Shown here piece by piece: positions 16,735 through 25,233 of a stretch of DNA of 64,000 nucleotides. The notes beneath the pieces were generated by a model. The model did no database searches. It saw only the letters and a program-made list of their open reading frames with translations, and was not told where the DNA came from. Source of the stretch: CAWCDJ01 sp963796675 (lineage in GTDB: Bacteria; Acidobacteriota; Terriglobia; Bryobacterales; Bryobacteraceae); contig CAWCMS010000002.1 in assembly GCA_963796675.1 (NCBI GenBank), positions 992,001 to 1,056,000 on the forward strand, given 5' to 3'. The position numbers and the translations under genes are program-made. The stretch's first letter is position 1. Every line of letters begins with the position of its first letter.

Positions 16735-17941
16735 TTACTTCAATACTTCGAGAGCTTTCTTCACAACCGGGTCGCTTTCCGTCTTCTGCGGCACCACCTG
16801 ATTGTCCGGTGCGGGAATCGGATCGCCGTTGTCGTCGTATTCGACCTGCGGCTCGGCGTCGGCCACCAGCGTCGCGGGCACCACGCCCGTATCCTGAATC
16901 GCCTTGCCGCCATCGGGCGGGTAGTATTTCGCCACCGAGAGAATCACGGCGCTGCCGTCATCCATCGTGATGGCCTTGCGCACGGCGGCTTCGCCGTAAG
17001 TGCGGTCGCCCAGCACCTGTCCGCGCTTGTTGCCCTGGATCGCAGCGGCGAAGATCTCGGCGCCATCGGCGGTTCCGTGATTGATCAGCACCGCCACAGG
17101 GAGCGTGGTGACCGCCTTCGAAGCGTCCGCATCGAAATTCTGGCGGGGCACTTTCTGGTCCTTCGAGGTAGGTGATCCGGCCCTTATCCAGGAAGAGGTT
17201 CGACAAGGCGATACCGTCTTCGGGCGAACCGAGCGCGCAGCCGCGCAGATCCACCACCAGCTTCTTCGCGCCGTCCTGCTGCAACTTCTTGATGTCCGCG
17301 GCGATCGCTTTCACGTGGTCCGCGGAAAGCGCGTCCACGTTGAGGTAGCCGACCTGCCCGTCCAGCATCTTGCTGTCGACCGGCGGCAGCGTAAGCATGG
17401 CGCGGGTCAGCTTGATGGTATGGGGATCCTGCCGGCGAATCTGCACGACGCTGAGATCCACGGTGGTGCCGGGGTCGCCCTGCAGCAGCATGTTCGCGTA
17501 GGCCAAAGGCATGTCGCGCGTGGCGATGCCCTTGATGCTCTCGATCATGTCGCCTGTGCTGAAACCGGCCTTAGAAGCCGGAGAGTTCGGAACGGTCGCC
17601 ACGACGCCCATGTAGCCGCTCTTCTTCGAAAGCAGCAGGCCGACGTCCGCACGCTGAGTCCCCTTGCTCTTCAGGTAGTCCTTGTACTGTTCGGCGTTGA
17701 GGTAGCTGGCGAAAGGATCGACCGCTTCCAGAAGGCCGTTGAGTGCGCCCAGGGTGACACTCTTCATGTCCGGTTCTTCCACGTACTCGCTCTTGATGTG
17801 AGCGACCACGTCGCTGAACACGCCGATGTGTTTCAGGGTGTCGTCCGGAGACGCCCCCCTCCCAATGACGCTCCCGATCAGGAGCAGAATCGTGAGACAA
17901 GTGGAACTGCTCACGACAAGGTATTTCGTGCGGCTACTCAT
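16735..17941 (-). CDS. S41 C-terminal-processing peptidase homologue, frameshifted, catalytic pair missing
   Basis: The product is read in two frames, 17941 to about 17158 and about 17155 to 16735, joined by a one-base frameshift: the sequence reads as if one extra base lies in GAAGGACCAGAAAG (around 17155-17162), and removing it restores TYLEGQKVPRQNFDAD. The protein then has an N-terminal membrane anchor, an S41 N-terminal domain (HIKSEYVEEPDMKSVTLGAL), a PDZ domain (GYMGVVATVPNSPASKAGF) and the S41 core. However, at the positions of the catalytic Ser and Lys (25 residues apart in E. coli Prc) it has Asp (codon 17065-17067) and Glu (16990-16992), in NHGTADGAEIF and TYGEA. It is probably a non-proteolytic PDZ/S41 scaffold. 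Confidence 0.82.
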
Positions 17942-18034
17942 AAGGTGGAAAGCTTCCGGGCGCTTCTTTGATTATACAGGAGCAAGCATCCCTAGCGATT
18001 GGACGCGAGGGCTGCCCGTTCGGTTCAAACAGAT

Positions 18035-18559
18035 TTATTTCCAACCCATACGACCGCGCAGGGCGGTGATGTGGGCGGCATGGTGGCGGGTGTGCCAGGC
18101 GTACAAACCGAGGGTCGTGCCCAGGTCCATGGCGCCACGCTCCGGATGCCGGTAAGTCCTTGCAAATGCGGGCTCGGGCAGGCTCCGGACGAGTTGCACC
18201 CAACGCTCGTGGAGTGCCTCGAGAAGCCTCAGGGAAACCTCCACGGGGCCGCCCGAAGCATCGGGAAGCTGCGCCCACTGTCCTTCGTCGTACGGTTTGA
18301 TGAGGGGGTTATCTTCGGTCAGAGCCAGGCGAAACCGGACGTAACAGTTCATGTGGCTATCCGGCACGTGGTGGATCACCTGCCGGACGGTCCAGCCTTC
18401 AGGCCGGTAAGGCGTGTCGAGTTGCTCGCCCGTCAAGCCGTGAATCGCCGATCGAAACAGGGCCGGAGCGCCCGCCAATTCCTCGATCCATCGGGCACGC
18501 AGTTCCGGCGTCACCTCCGCCGGGCGCTCAAACCGTCCGATGGGGTACCTCAAGTCCAT
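18035..18559 (-). CDS. YfiT-type bacillithiol transferase (DinB superfamily)
   Basis: 174-residue four-helix-bundle protein. The opening MDLRYPIGRFERP and the segments QVIHHVPDSHMNCYVRFRLA and LYAWHTRHHAAHI match the YfiT/BstA group of DinB-like metalloenzymes, with the three metal-binding histidines in HHVPDSH and WHTRHH. Characterised relatives transfer bacillithiol to electrophiles for detoxification. Acidobacteria are reported to make bacillithiol, so the label is plausible, but the thiol specificity cannot be read from the sequence. It is a single gene, divergent from the following START-like protein. Confidence 0.85.
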   Translation of the reverse strand: MDLRYPIGRFERPAEVTPELRARWIEELAGAPALFRSAIHGLTGEQLDTPYRPEGWTVRQVIHHVPDSHMNCYVRFRLALTEDNPLIKPYDEGQWAQLPDASGGPVEVSLRLLEALHERWVQLVRSLPEPAFARTYRHPERGAMDLGTTLGLYAWHTRHHAAHITALRGRMGWK

Positions 18560-18591
18560 GAGTCCATCCTACAATGCGCGATCATGGAACT

Positions 18592-19341
18592 ATGAAATGG
18601 ATTTTGCCGGTCCTCCTACTGGCCAACGGCTTGTACGCGAGGGATCTGGCGCCGAAGACCTCGGAGGCTTTCGATCAATACATCAGGCAGACCGAACAGA
18701 AGCTCGATGCCCGCGGGAATTTTCTTTGGGCGGATGCCTCGCCGGAGCGGGCCAGCCGGATCAAGGCCGGCGAGATCGTGGTGGAGCCTACCGGTCCCAA
18801 GCCCGAGATCGCGGTCCCGGACGGCTTGATTCACGATTGGGTCGGCACTGCATTTTTGCCCGGAGTCACTTTGGAGCAGACGCTCGCGCTGGTACGCGAT
18901 TACGACCACCACAAGCAATACTTCCAGCCCGAAGTGGTCGATTCCCGAATCCTCAGCCACAACGGCAACGACTACCACATTTATCTGCGGCTTCTGAAAA
19001 AACAGGTGCTGACCGTGGTGCTCGATACCGAGCACGACGTCCGCTACCGGCCGATCGACACCCATCGCTGGCGCAGCGATTCACACACCACGAAGATCTC
19101 CGAGCTGAGCGATGGAAAGCCGCAGCCCCCCGGCACCGGCCACGGATTTTTATGGCGGCTGAATTCCTACTGGCGCTTCGAAGAGCGCGACGGCGGAACC
19201 TGGATCGAATGCCAAGCCGTATCGTTGACGCGCAACATTCCGACGGGCCTCGGCTGGATGATCGATCCGATCATCCGCAAGCTGCCGCGCGAGAGCCTGG
19301 CGAACACACTCAAAGAGACCCGCGCCGCGCTGGTGAAGTAA
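18592..19341 (+). CDS. Secreted SRPBCC/START-like protein
   Basis: 249-residue protein with a signal peptide (MKWILPVLLLANGLYA); ATG 18592 is preferred over 18574 because it opens the signal sequence. The mature region contains a helix-grip-like pattern: FLPGVTLEQTLALVRDYDHHKQYF, then strands YHIYLRLLKKQVLTVVLD, a SYWRFEERDGGTWIECQAVSL strand pair and a long C-terminal helix (WMIDPIIRKLPRESLANTL). This resembles START/polyketide-cyclase proteins that hold a hydrophobic ligand, here probably periplasmic. No ligand or partner is evident. Confidence 0.7.
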   Translation: MKWILPVLLLANGLYARDLAPKTSEAFDQYIRQTEQKLDARGNFLWADASPERASRIKAGEIVVEPTGPKPEIAVPDGLIHDWVGTAFLPGVTLEQTLALVRDYDHHKQYFQPEVVDSRILSHNGNDYHIYLRLLKKQVLTVVLDTEHDVRYRPIDTHRWRSDSHTTKISELSDGKPQPPGTGHGFLWRLNSYWRFEERDGGTWIECQAVSLTRNIPTGLGWMIDPIIRKLPRESLANTLKETRAALVK

Positions 19342-19347
19342 CGCGCT

Positions 19348-19530
19348 TCAATCGAGCGTGCGCGACGGATCTTCGTCTACCGTCTCCACCAATTGCCAGA
19401 GACCGCGTCCGCACATATTCGGACACGCCGGAAACACCTGGCCTTCATTAAAAGTTTGCGGCAGTTTGCAGACGGTGCACCAGTAAATGCCGCCGATCGA
19501 GACGGTGGCGCCGGGGCGTTGGTTGGTCAT
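19348..19530 (-). CDS. Small zinc-ribbon-like protein
   Basis: 60-residue protein with two Cys pairs, CTVC and CPNMC (CX2C...CX3C), in a context (GGIYWCTVCKLPQTF, PACPNMCGRGLW) that looks like a rubredoxin-like or zinc-ribbon fold. Its ATG (19528-19530) overlaps the stop of gph (TGA 19527-19529) as ATGA, so it is translationally coupled. Similar small proteins are common beside metabolic genes and their role is unknown. A metal-binding accessory role is inferred only. Confidence 0.7.
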   Translation of the reverse strand: MTNQRPGATVSIGGIYWCTVCKLPQTFNEGQVFPACPNMCGRGLWQLVETVDEDPSRTLD

Positions 19531-20186
19531 TGAGAATCTCCTGTGTCGAGAAGCCAATCGGCAAGCTGTTCCATGCGGTCGATCAGCCGGTCCGGAGCAG
19601 GATCGGCCAGCGACTCGGGTTGAAACCCGTAAGTCACGCAGCAGCACGGAATGCCGGCGTTGCGGGCGGTGAGGACGTCGACCGAACTGTCGCCGACCAT
19701 CAGCGAGGTCTCGCGAGCCGCCCCTGCCTCTTTCCGTAGTGCTTCGACCCCCATGGGGTCGGGCTTCTTGGTTTCGAAACTGTTGCCGCCGTATACCTGA
19801 AAAAAATAGGGGGCGACGCCCAGGCCGTCGACGATGTGGCGGCTCATGCGCACGGGCTTGTTGGTGAGCACCGCCATGCGCTTACCGGCGTCGCGGAGAC
19901 GGTCGAGCGTCTCGCGAACGCCTGGGTAAAGGCGCGTGTAGTCCAGGTCATGATCGGCGTAGAAGGCGAGGAAAAATTCGAGAGCCTTCGCCACTTCGGC
20001 ATCGGTCGCGCCCTCACCAAGTGCGCGGCGCACCAGCACGGGCGCACCATTACCGACGTAGGAATAGACGCGCTCGTTGGTGAGCGGCTCGCGGCCCATG
20101 TACCCCAGGGTGGCGTTTACGGCGTTGGCAAGATCGTGGCGGGAATCGATCAGGGTCCCGTCGAGGTCGAAGATGATGAGGTCCAA
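19527..20186 (-). CDS. gph: HAD-family phosphoglycolate phosphatase
   Basis: 219-residue HAD phosphatase. Motif I IIFDLDGTLIDS (nucleophile Asp), motif II AVLTNKPVR, a lysine in TKKPDPMG and motif IV MVGDSSVDVLTARNAG are all intact, with the C1 alpha-helical cap between motifs I and II. The pattern fits Gph-type enzymes that hydrolyse 2-phosphoglycolate, a product of DNA repair and oxygenase side reactions; related enzymes act on other phosphates (pyrophosphate, sugar phosphates), so the substrate is probable rather than certain. It is coupled to the small zinc-ribbon gene downstream. Confidence 0.85.
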   Translation of the reverse strand: MDLIIFDLDGTLIDSRHDLANAVNATLGYMGREPLTNERVYSYVGNGAPVLVRRALGEGATDAEVAKALEFFLAFYADHDLDYTRLYPGVRETLDRLRDAGKRMAVLTNKPVRMSRHIVDGLGVAPYFFQVYGGNSFETKKPDPMGVEALRKEAGAARETSLMVGDSSVDVLTARNAGIPCCCVTYGFQPESLADPAPDRLIDRMEQLADWLLDTGDSQ

Positions 20187-20212
20187 CTTCGATGGTAACC
20201 CAGCACCAGCAG

Positions 20213-20638
20213 CTAGGAGCGCTGCTTGCCCCTGGCTTTGGCCTTCGCCTTAGGCGCGACCGACTCGGTTGCTTCCGCCGCGGCAGCCGCTTCCCCGATG
20301 GGCGCCGCGTCCCCGATGGGCGCCGCTTCCGCGATAGGCGCTGCTTCCGTGACGGACGCCACTTCCCCTATAGGCGTATCCTCGACGAGTTCGGCAGACA
20401 TCTCCGCCGCCTCTTCCGGATTCACCTTTTTCAGGACTTCCTGGAACAGCGCCTGCTTGCGCGCATCGACCTTCGGCGGGGGGGCCAGCTCATGCCGGTA
20501 GTCGTGGTCACTGTGGCAGGTCCGGCAGCGAACCTTGGCCGGCACGCCGTTCATCACCGAAACCACCGAGTGGTTCATAATGCGTTTACAGCGTACGCAA
20601 TAGTCGTCAATATCATCGCCCAGACGAACTTCGCGCAT
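20213..20638 (-). CDS. Zinc-ribbon protein with Ala/Pro-rich tail
   Basis: 141-residue protein starting at 20638, eight bases after an AGGAG ribosome binding site. The N-terminal half has two CXXC pairs, DYCVRCKRIMNH and VRCRTCHSDHDY, a zinc-ribbon. The C-terminal half is low complexity: APIAEAAPIGDAAPIGEA-type repeats then a lysine-rich end (KAKAKARGKQ). The architecture recalls small RNA- or ribosome-associated zinc proteins of Deltaproteobacteria and Acidobacteria, but no function is established. It is in a minus-strand run with the 114-residue gene and patatin. Confidence 0.72.
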   Translation of the reverse strand: MREVRLGDDIDDYCVRCKRIMNHSVVSVMNGVPAKVRCRTCHSDHDYRHELAPPPKVDARKQALFQEVLKKVNPEEAAEMSAELVEDTPIGEVASVTEAAPIAEAAPIGDAAPIGEAAAAAEATESVAPKAKAKARGKQRS

Positions 20639-20646
20639 AGTTTCTC

Positions 20647-20991
20647 CTAAAGGGACGGCTGGCCGGCGGATTCCGGCTCTGCCGGTACGGGTATGCCCGC
20701 ATCCGGCTCGGATGATTGCTTCGGTTCGGGCAGCACCCACTGTGCCGGTTCGAAACCGACGTACTTGCAGATACGCAGCTGCCCGGAGTCCGTCTCGAGC
20801 AGATCGCCCACGGAAAGCGCGTCACCGGCCTCCCGCAGCGCTCGCCACGCGTCATATTCGTGCTGGGCTTCGACTTCTCCGCGCTGTTCGTAATCGCGCG
20901 GCTTGAGGCTGGCGATTCCGGAAACGTGCGGAGCCCAACGAAATTGTTGCCGTGGCGAATCTTTCATCCGGTAGATTCGATAGAGCGCCAT
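20647..20991 (-). CDS. Conserved hypothetical protein, 114 residues
   Basis: Short soluble protein with an aromatic-rich start (MALYRIYRMKDSPRQQFRWAP) and a segment DALSVGDLLETDSGQLRICKYVGFEPAQW that looks like a small beta domain, then an acidic, Pro-rich tail. It lies between patatin (4 bases) and the zinc-ribbon gene (8 bases), so it is surely part of that operon. I recognise no family. Confidence 0.68.
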   Translation of the reverse strand: MALYRIYRMKDSPRQQFRWAPHVSGIASLKPRDYEQRGEVEAQHEYDAWRALREAGDALSVGDLLETDSGQLRICKYVGFEPAQWVLPEPKQSSEPDAGIPVPAEPESAGQPSL

Positions 20992-20995
20992 CGCT

Positions 20996-21712
20996 CTACA
21001 TTGTAATCGAAGTACGGGCTCGAATCCCGTCGGCGAAACCCTGTGCGATCCAGCGGTCTATGTTCCCGCGCGACCAGATCACGGCCTCCCGCAGCGATCC
21101 CAGCGGGCGCTCCGGTTCGATCCGTACAATCGGCAGGGAATCTTCACCCGGCGGCAGCATGATTCCGCGCAAAAGCTTCAGCGGCCAATTGGTCAGGCAG
21201 TTGAGCGCCACCGCACGGGTCGCGCCCATCTCCCTGGCTGCCCACAACGGCAAAGCTCCGCGCAAGCCGCCGTCCACGTGCCTCGTGCCATCGATTTCGA
21301 CCGCCGGAAAACAGAGCGGGATGGAGCAGGCGGCCGCCAGATGCCGCCACGAGATCTCCTCGCCGCGCGTCAGGCGGAGACGCAGCGAGGGAACCTCCAC
21401 GGTAGTCAGTCCGAACGGCACGCGCGGCTGAAACCGGTTGAACAGGTCGAGCGCTCGTTCCCGCAGAGGCTCCGGGGAGCACAGCGCCCAGCGGTGAGGA
21501 CGAAGGTGCAGCAACTGCGCTGTGCTCGGATCCTTCCATTCGCGCTCCAGATCTTCGAGCGAAGCGCCGCCGGCCAGCGCCCACCCGTTCCACGATCCGG
21601 CGGACGCACCCACAATCAGGTCCGGAGCGAAGTACCCGCGGAGCGCTTGCAGCACTCCGATCTCCCAGGCGGCGAACATGCCGCCGGCGGAAAGCACCAG
21701 CGCGGTAGGCAC
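20996..21712 (-). CDS. Patatin-like phospholipase
   Basis: 238-residue patatin-family acyl hydrolase. The oxyanion hole glycines (LSAGGMFAAWEIG) and the nucleophile elbow GASAGSWNGW (GXSXG) are near the N-terminus, and the catalytic Asp is in HVDGGLRGALPL (DGG). No signal peptide or membrane helix, so it is cytosolic or peripheral. Such proteins release fatty acids from phospholipids. It is the first gene of a minus-strand operon with two small proteins and gph. Its start region is 24 bases from the divergent gene at 21736. Confidence 0.88.
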   Translation of the reverse strand: MPTALVLSAGGMFAAWEIGVLQALRGYFAPDLIVGASAGSWNGWALAGGASLEDLEREWKDPSTAQLLHLRPHRWALCSPEPLRERALDLFNRFQPRVPFGLTTVEVPSLRLRLTRGEEISWRHLAAACSIPLCFPAVEIDGTRHVDGGLRGALPLWAAREMGATRAVALNCLTNWPLKLLRGIMLPPGEDSLPIVRIEPERPLGSLREAVIWSRGNIDRWIAQGFADGIRARTSITM

Positions 21713-21735
21713 TCTTCCATGGTAGACAATGGAGC

Positions 21736-22287
21736 ATGGCCTTCCACCCAGATGCCTACGGACCGGAAGTCGCGGCGATCCTGGCGCTCGATGGCAACGG
21801 CGAACGGCTCATGCCGCTGGTATCGGGCCGCTGTTCCTCTCCACAAGCGCTCGAGGCGCTGAATGCCGCGAACGCCGCGAAACTCTTCCCGTCGGCGCGC
21901 GCTCCGGAAGCGGCGATGGCCGGATTGTTCGCCTACTTTTCGTGCTTCGAGGAGGCGCACTCGGTGGCGCAGGAGATCCACACCGCGGAAGGCTCCTACT
22001 GGCACGGCATCCTGCACCGCCAGGAGCCCGACGCCGGCAATGCGTCCTACTGGTTCAGCCGCACCGGTCCGCACGCCGTTTTCCCCGAATTGCGGAAGGC
22101 CGCCGCCGCTCTCGGGCTCGACTTCGGCGCGAGATGGGACCCCTTCCGTTTCATCGACTATTGCGAACAGGCGCGCCGCCAGCCGGGCTCGGAGGAAGAA
22201 CGGCTCGCGCTGCGCGTGCAACTCGCCGAGTGGCAGTTTCTGTTCGACTACTGCGCGGCGGCCGCGCCGGCGAGCGTCAGGGCGTAG
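21736..22287 (+). CDS. Conserved hypothetical protein, 183 residues
   Basis: Soluble protein beginning MAFHPDAYGPEVAAILALDG. It has paired histidines and acidic residues (FEEAHSVAQEIHTAEGSYWHGILHRQEPD) and aromatic motifs (NASYWFSRTGPHAVF) that look like a metal or small-molecule site, but I recognise no named family. Its last 40 bases overlap the convergent PQQ-dehydrogenase end (22248-22287). It is divergent from patatin, and the 23-base gap leaves little room for two separate promoters. Confidence 0.75.
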   Translation: MAFHPDAYGPEVAAILALDGNGERLMPLVSGRCSSPQALEALNAANAAKLFPSARAPEAAMAGLFAYFSCFEEAHSVAQEIHTAEGSYWHGILHRQEPDAGNASYWFSRTGPHAVFPELRKAAAALGLDFGARWDPFRFIDYCEQARRQPGSEEERLALRVQLAEWQFLFDYCAAAAPASVRA

Positions 22288-23876
22288 AGCGTATCGCCCG
22301 CGCCGACGATCAGGTACTGCCGGCCGTCGAGCGTCCAGGTGGAGGGCCCGTTACTCACCGGTTGCGGCAGGCGCTGCTGCCAGAGCGGTTTCCCGTTGGC
22401 AGGGTCGAATGCCACGAGATCGCCCGAATCGCCGGTAAACAGCAGCTTTCCCGCCGTGGTCAGGACGCCGCCGCTCATGCCGCCCGCCATGCCACCGCCG
22501 GCATGTTCGTGCCGCCACCGGATTGCGCCGGTGCGCACGTCCATCGCGAGCAGCGCGGTCCGGGTATCGAAATTGCCCCCGCCGCCTCCCGCGTATCCTT
22601 CCGGCTTGTCCGAAGTGTCATAGAGATAGGAGAGCCCGTAACCCAGAGTTCCGTTGAAGTAAAAGAGCTCGGTTTCCGGATCGTAACTGGGCGGAGGCCA
22701 GTTCGTGGCCCCCAGCGCGGGCATGTCGATCATGGAGCCGTCGACCTTCGGCTCTTTCGCGGGATTGGGGATCGGCTGGCCTTTCGCGTCCACGCCGAGG
22801 GCCCAGTTGCCGGTACCGGCGAAAGGTTTCGACACCAGGTTCTTTCCATTCGTCCGGTCGAGCACGACGAACCAGCCCGCACGCGCGGCCTGCGCCAGAA
22901 GTTTGCGCGGCTTGCCGTCGATCACGGCGTCAAAAAGAACGGGCGTCTCTACATTGTCCCAATCGTGGGTATCGTGCGGCGAGACCTGGAACCACCAGAC
23001 GAGCTTCCCGGTATCCGGGTTGAGGGCGACGATCGACGCGGTCCAGAGGTTCGCTCCTTTGCGGCTCTGGCCGGCAAACACGGGGTTCGCGTTTCCGGTG
23101 CCCCAGTACAGCAGGTTCAGTTCGGGATCGTAGGTGCCGGGCAGCCAGGTCATGCCGCCGCCGTGGTCCATAGCGTCCTGGTTGGGCCAGGTCTCCGAGC
23201 CGGGGTCGCCCATCTTCACTGGGGTGGTGTACCAGCGCCACTGTAATTCGCCGGTCTCCGGGTCGCGCGACTCCAGGTACCCCTTCACATCCATGGCATC
23301 TCCGCCCACGCCGACCAGAATGTGGTTCTTCACGACGACAGGCGCCATGGTGGTGAAATACTGGAGCTTTTCGTCCGCAATCTTCTTACGCCAGCGCTCC
23401 TTGCCGGTCTTCACGTCGAGCGAGACGAACCATCCGTCCGGGCTCACAAAATACAGCCAGTCGCCGTACATCCCCACGCCGCGCTGGCCGATCAGGTGGC
23501 CGCCCTTGTCTTCGAAGCCGTAATGCCACAACTCCTGGCCCGTATGTGCGTCGAGAGCAAAAATATGGTCGGGAATCGTGAAATAGATCCGGCCATCGAC
23601 CATCAGGGGCGTCGACTTGATGGTGGGGCCCCCCACGCCGCGCTGCGGGCCGACGCTGGTGATCCGGTACATCCATTCGATCTTCAGGCGGTCGACGCTC
23701 GACGCGTTGATCTGAGCGAGGTCGCTGAACCGGCGCCCGGAGTAATCGCCGTTATAAGTCGGCCAGGTATCTTTCGGGTGGCGGAACAAGGTCAGCGCCT
23801 TCGGATCGAGGCCGTCCGCCAGCAACAGGCCGGCGACGAGGGAAAGAGCGGGCAAGCACCAACGTCGTTTCATCAT
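22248..23876 (-). CDS. PQQ-dependent alcohol/sugar dehydrogenase
   Basis: 542-residue periplasmic quinoprotein with a signal peptide (MMKRRWCLPALSLVAGLLLA) and an eight-bladed propeller of PQQ repeats. Recurrent blade motifs include ALDAHTGQELW, SLDVKTGKERW, ALNPDTGKLVWWF and AMDVRTGAIRW. The active-site Asp lies in SPHDTHDWDNVE. It oxidises alcohols or polyols and passes electrons to cytochrome c. Its ATG (23874-23876) overlaps the stop of the cytochrome gene (ATGA), so the two are coupled, and the cytochrome is the obvious electron acceptor. PQQ synthesis genes are not in this window. The exact substrate is unknown. Confidence 0.9.
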   Translation of the reverse strand: MMKRRWCLPALSLVAGLLLADGLDPKALTLFRHPKDTWPTYNGDYSGRRFSDLAQINASSVDRLKIEWMYRITSVGPQRGVGGPTIKSTPLMVDGRIYFTIPDHIFALDAHTGQELWHYGFEDKGGHLIGQRGVGMYGDWLYFVSPDGWFVSLDVKTGKERWRKKIADEKLQYFTTMAPVVVKNHILVGVGGDAMDVKGYLESRDPETGELQWRWYTTPVKMGDPGSETWPNQDAMDHGGGMTWLPGTYDPELNLLYWGTGNANPVFAGQSRKGANLWTASIVALNPDTGKLVWWFQVSPHDTHDWDNVETPVLFDAVIDGKPRKLLAQAARAGWFVVLDRTNGKNLVSKPFAGTGNWALGVDAKGQPIPNPAKEPKVDGSMIDMPALGATNWPPPSYDPETELFYFNGTLGYGLSYLYDTSDKPEGYAGGGGGNFDTRTALLAMDVRTGAIRWRHEHAGGGMAGGMSGGVLTTAGKLLFTGDSGDLVAFDPANGKPLWQQRLPQPVSNGPSTWTLDGRQYLIVGAGDTLYALTLAGAAAAQ

Positions 23877-24721
23877 TTCAGGGTCACCAGATAGGCCGTG
23901 AGGTTGTGGATATCGGCGTCAGTGTACCTGGCCAGCAAGGCGCGGTGTCCCGCCAGCGAATCCTCGAGTTCCACACGTACCTGCCGGCGCGGCCAATAGT
24001 GAAGATTCCCCGCGGCATCCGCCAGAATGACGTCGAAATCGGAGAGCTTCCGGATCTTGCCGGTGAGGGTCTCGCCGCTGGGAAGAGTCACCTTGGCGGT
24101 TGCCGGTCCCGGGGTCGCAGGCCACAGGAAGCGCGAGCGCAGGGCGGCCGCCTGAGGGATGCGCGTGGCGATATGTGCGAGATCGCCCGTCACCGAGTGG
24201 CAGCTTCCGCAGCCGCCCGCTCCCTGGAAAAACTCCTCGCCCTGCTTGGCATCGCCGGTAACCTGGCTGCGTATGCCGCTATAAGTACTACCGTAACTTC
24301 CCCGATTGGCCACTAACTCTACTTGTAAGTGTAGGTACTGAGAAAGGTTGTACAGATCTTGCTGAGTTAGAGTGGGAAAGGCCGGCATACCTGCCTGGGG
24401 CCGTCCGTTGTGCACGACCGGGCCGATTTCCGCGCCCTTTTCGTCGTGGAGCACCACGACCGACCGCACCAGGCTCGGCGCCTGCCCTCCGCGTCCCTTG
24501 TCGCCGTGGCATCCGGCACAATTCTGCTCGAAGAGGGGATCGCCCTTCTTCGCAGCCTCTTGATCCGGCGCCGGTCCGAGTCCGAGAAACACCCGTGTCG
24601 ACTCGCTGCTATTTCCGCCTCGGCCGCCCCTGCGGGGTTGGGGTTCCTGAGCCGATAAGGGAAGCGCGCACACCAGCATGGCGGCCGCCGCCCAGGTCCA
24701 GACACTTCTCGAATACGACAC
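23873..24721 (-). CDS. Di-haem c-type cytochrome partner of the PQQ-dehydrogenase
   Basis: 282-residue periplasmic protein starting at GTG 24721 after an AGGAGG ribosome binding site. Signal peptide about residues 1-25, Gly/Arg-rich linker, then haem motifs CAGCH (about residue 63) and CGSCH (about 172), with distal Met in AGMPAFPTLTQQDLYNL. Between the second haem and the last cytochrome helix (ADIHNLTAYLVTLK) lies an insertion of roughly 65 residues with a beta-rich segment (PSGETLTGKIRKLSDFDVIL), so the second cytochrome domain is split. It probably takes electrons from the coupled quinoprotein. Confidence 0.85.
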   Translation of the reverse strand: MSYSRSVWTWAAAAMLVCALPLSAQEPQPRRGGRGGNSSESTRVFLGLGPAPDQEAAKKGDPLFEQNCAGCHGDKGRGGQAPSLVRSVVVLHDEKGAEIGPVVHNGRPQAGMPAFPTLTQQDLYNLSQYLHLQVELVANRGSYGSTYSGIRSQVTGDAKQGEEFFQGAGGCGSCHSVTGDLAHIATRIPQAAALRSRFLWPATPGPATAKVTLPSGETLTGKIRKLSDFDVILADAAGNLHYWPRRQVRVELEDSLAGHRALLARYTDADIHNLTAYLVTLK

Positions 24722-24786
24722 CTGGCCTCCTCGTGAGCTTGGGGAACAGTTTATCGCAAGCAGGAACCGCGCGGGCCAATGCGGGC

Positions 24787-25167
24787 CTACGCCGCCCCGG
24801 AGGTGTCCTTCAAGGGGTGCGCGGGGCCGATGACATCCTGGATCGCCGCCAGTAGCTCGGGAGCGCGGAAAGGCTTCCGCAGGCACACCGAGCCGCTCAG
24901 TTCCTCTTCGTATTGGCTGGCGAAGCCCGACATAAAAATCACCGGCATCGAAGGCTGTATGTGGTGCGCATGGGCCGCCAGTTCCAGGCCGCTCATGCCC
25001 GGCATCACGATGTCGGTGAGGAGTAGTTCCGGCCCGCGAGTCATCTGACGAAGCACCCGCAGTGCTTCGTCTCCGCTTGAAGCGTCGGCCACTTCATATC
25101 CCGCGCGCTCGGCGAGTTGGCGTACGAAGCGCCGTATGTACTCTTCGTCATCAACGATGAGAATCAC
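24787..25167 (-). CDS. Stand-alone CheY-like response regulator
   Basis: 126-residue receiver domain. The acidic pair is in ILIVDDEEYIRRF, the phospho-acceptor Asp in LLLTDIVMPGMSG, the switch Ser in IFMSGFA and the Lys in CLRKPF. There is no output domain, so it must act by protein interaction or as a phosphorelay carrier. It lies upstream of the cytochrome/PQQ pair by about 65 bases on the same strand, but no histidine kinase is nearby. The start ATG follows a good GAGAA-type site at best; the length fits the family. Confidence 0.88.
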   Translation of the reverse strand: MILIVDDEEYIRRFVRQLAERAGYEVADASSGDEALRVLRQMTRGPELLLTDIVMPGMSGLELAAHAHHIQPSMPVIFMSGFASQYEEELSGSVCLRKPFRAPELLAAIQDVIGPAHPLKDTSGAA

Positions 25168-25233
25168 GAGACCATCCAGATTCCCGGATTATAACTGGAA
25201 TGGCGGTCCCGGCAACGTAGCAAAAAGACCAAA

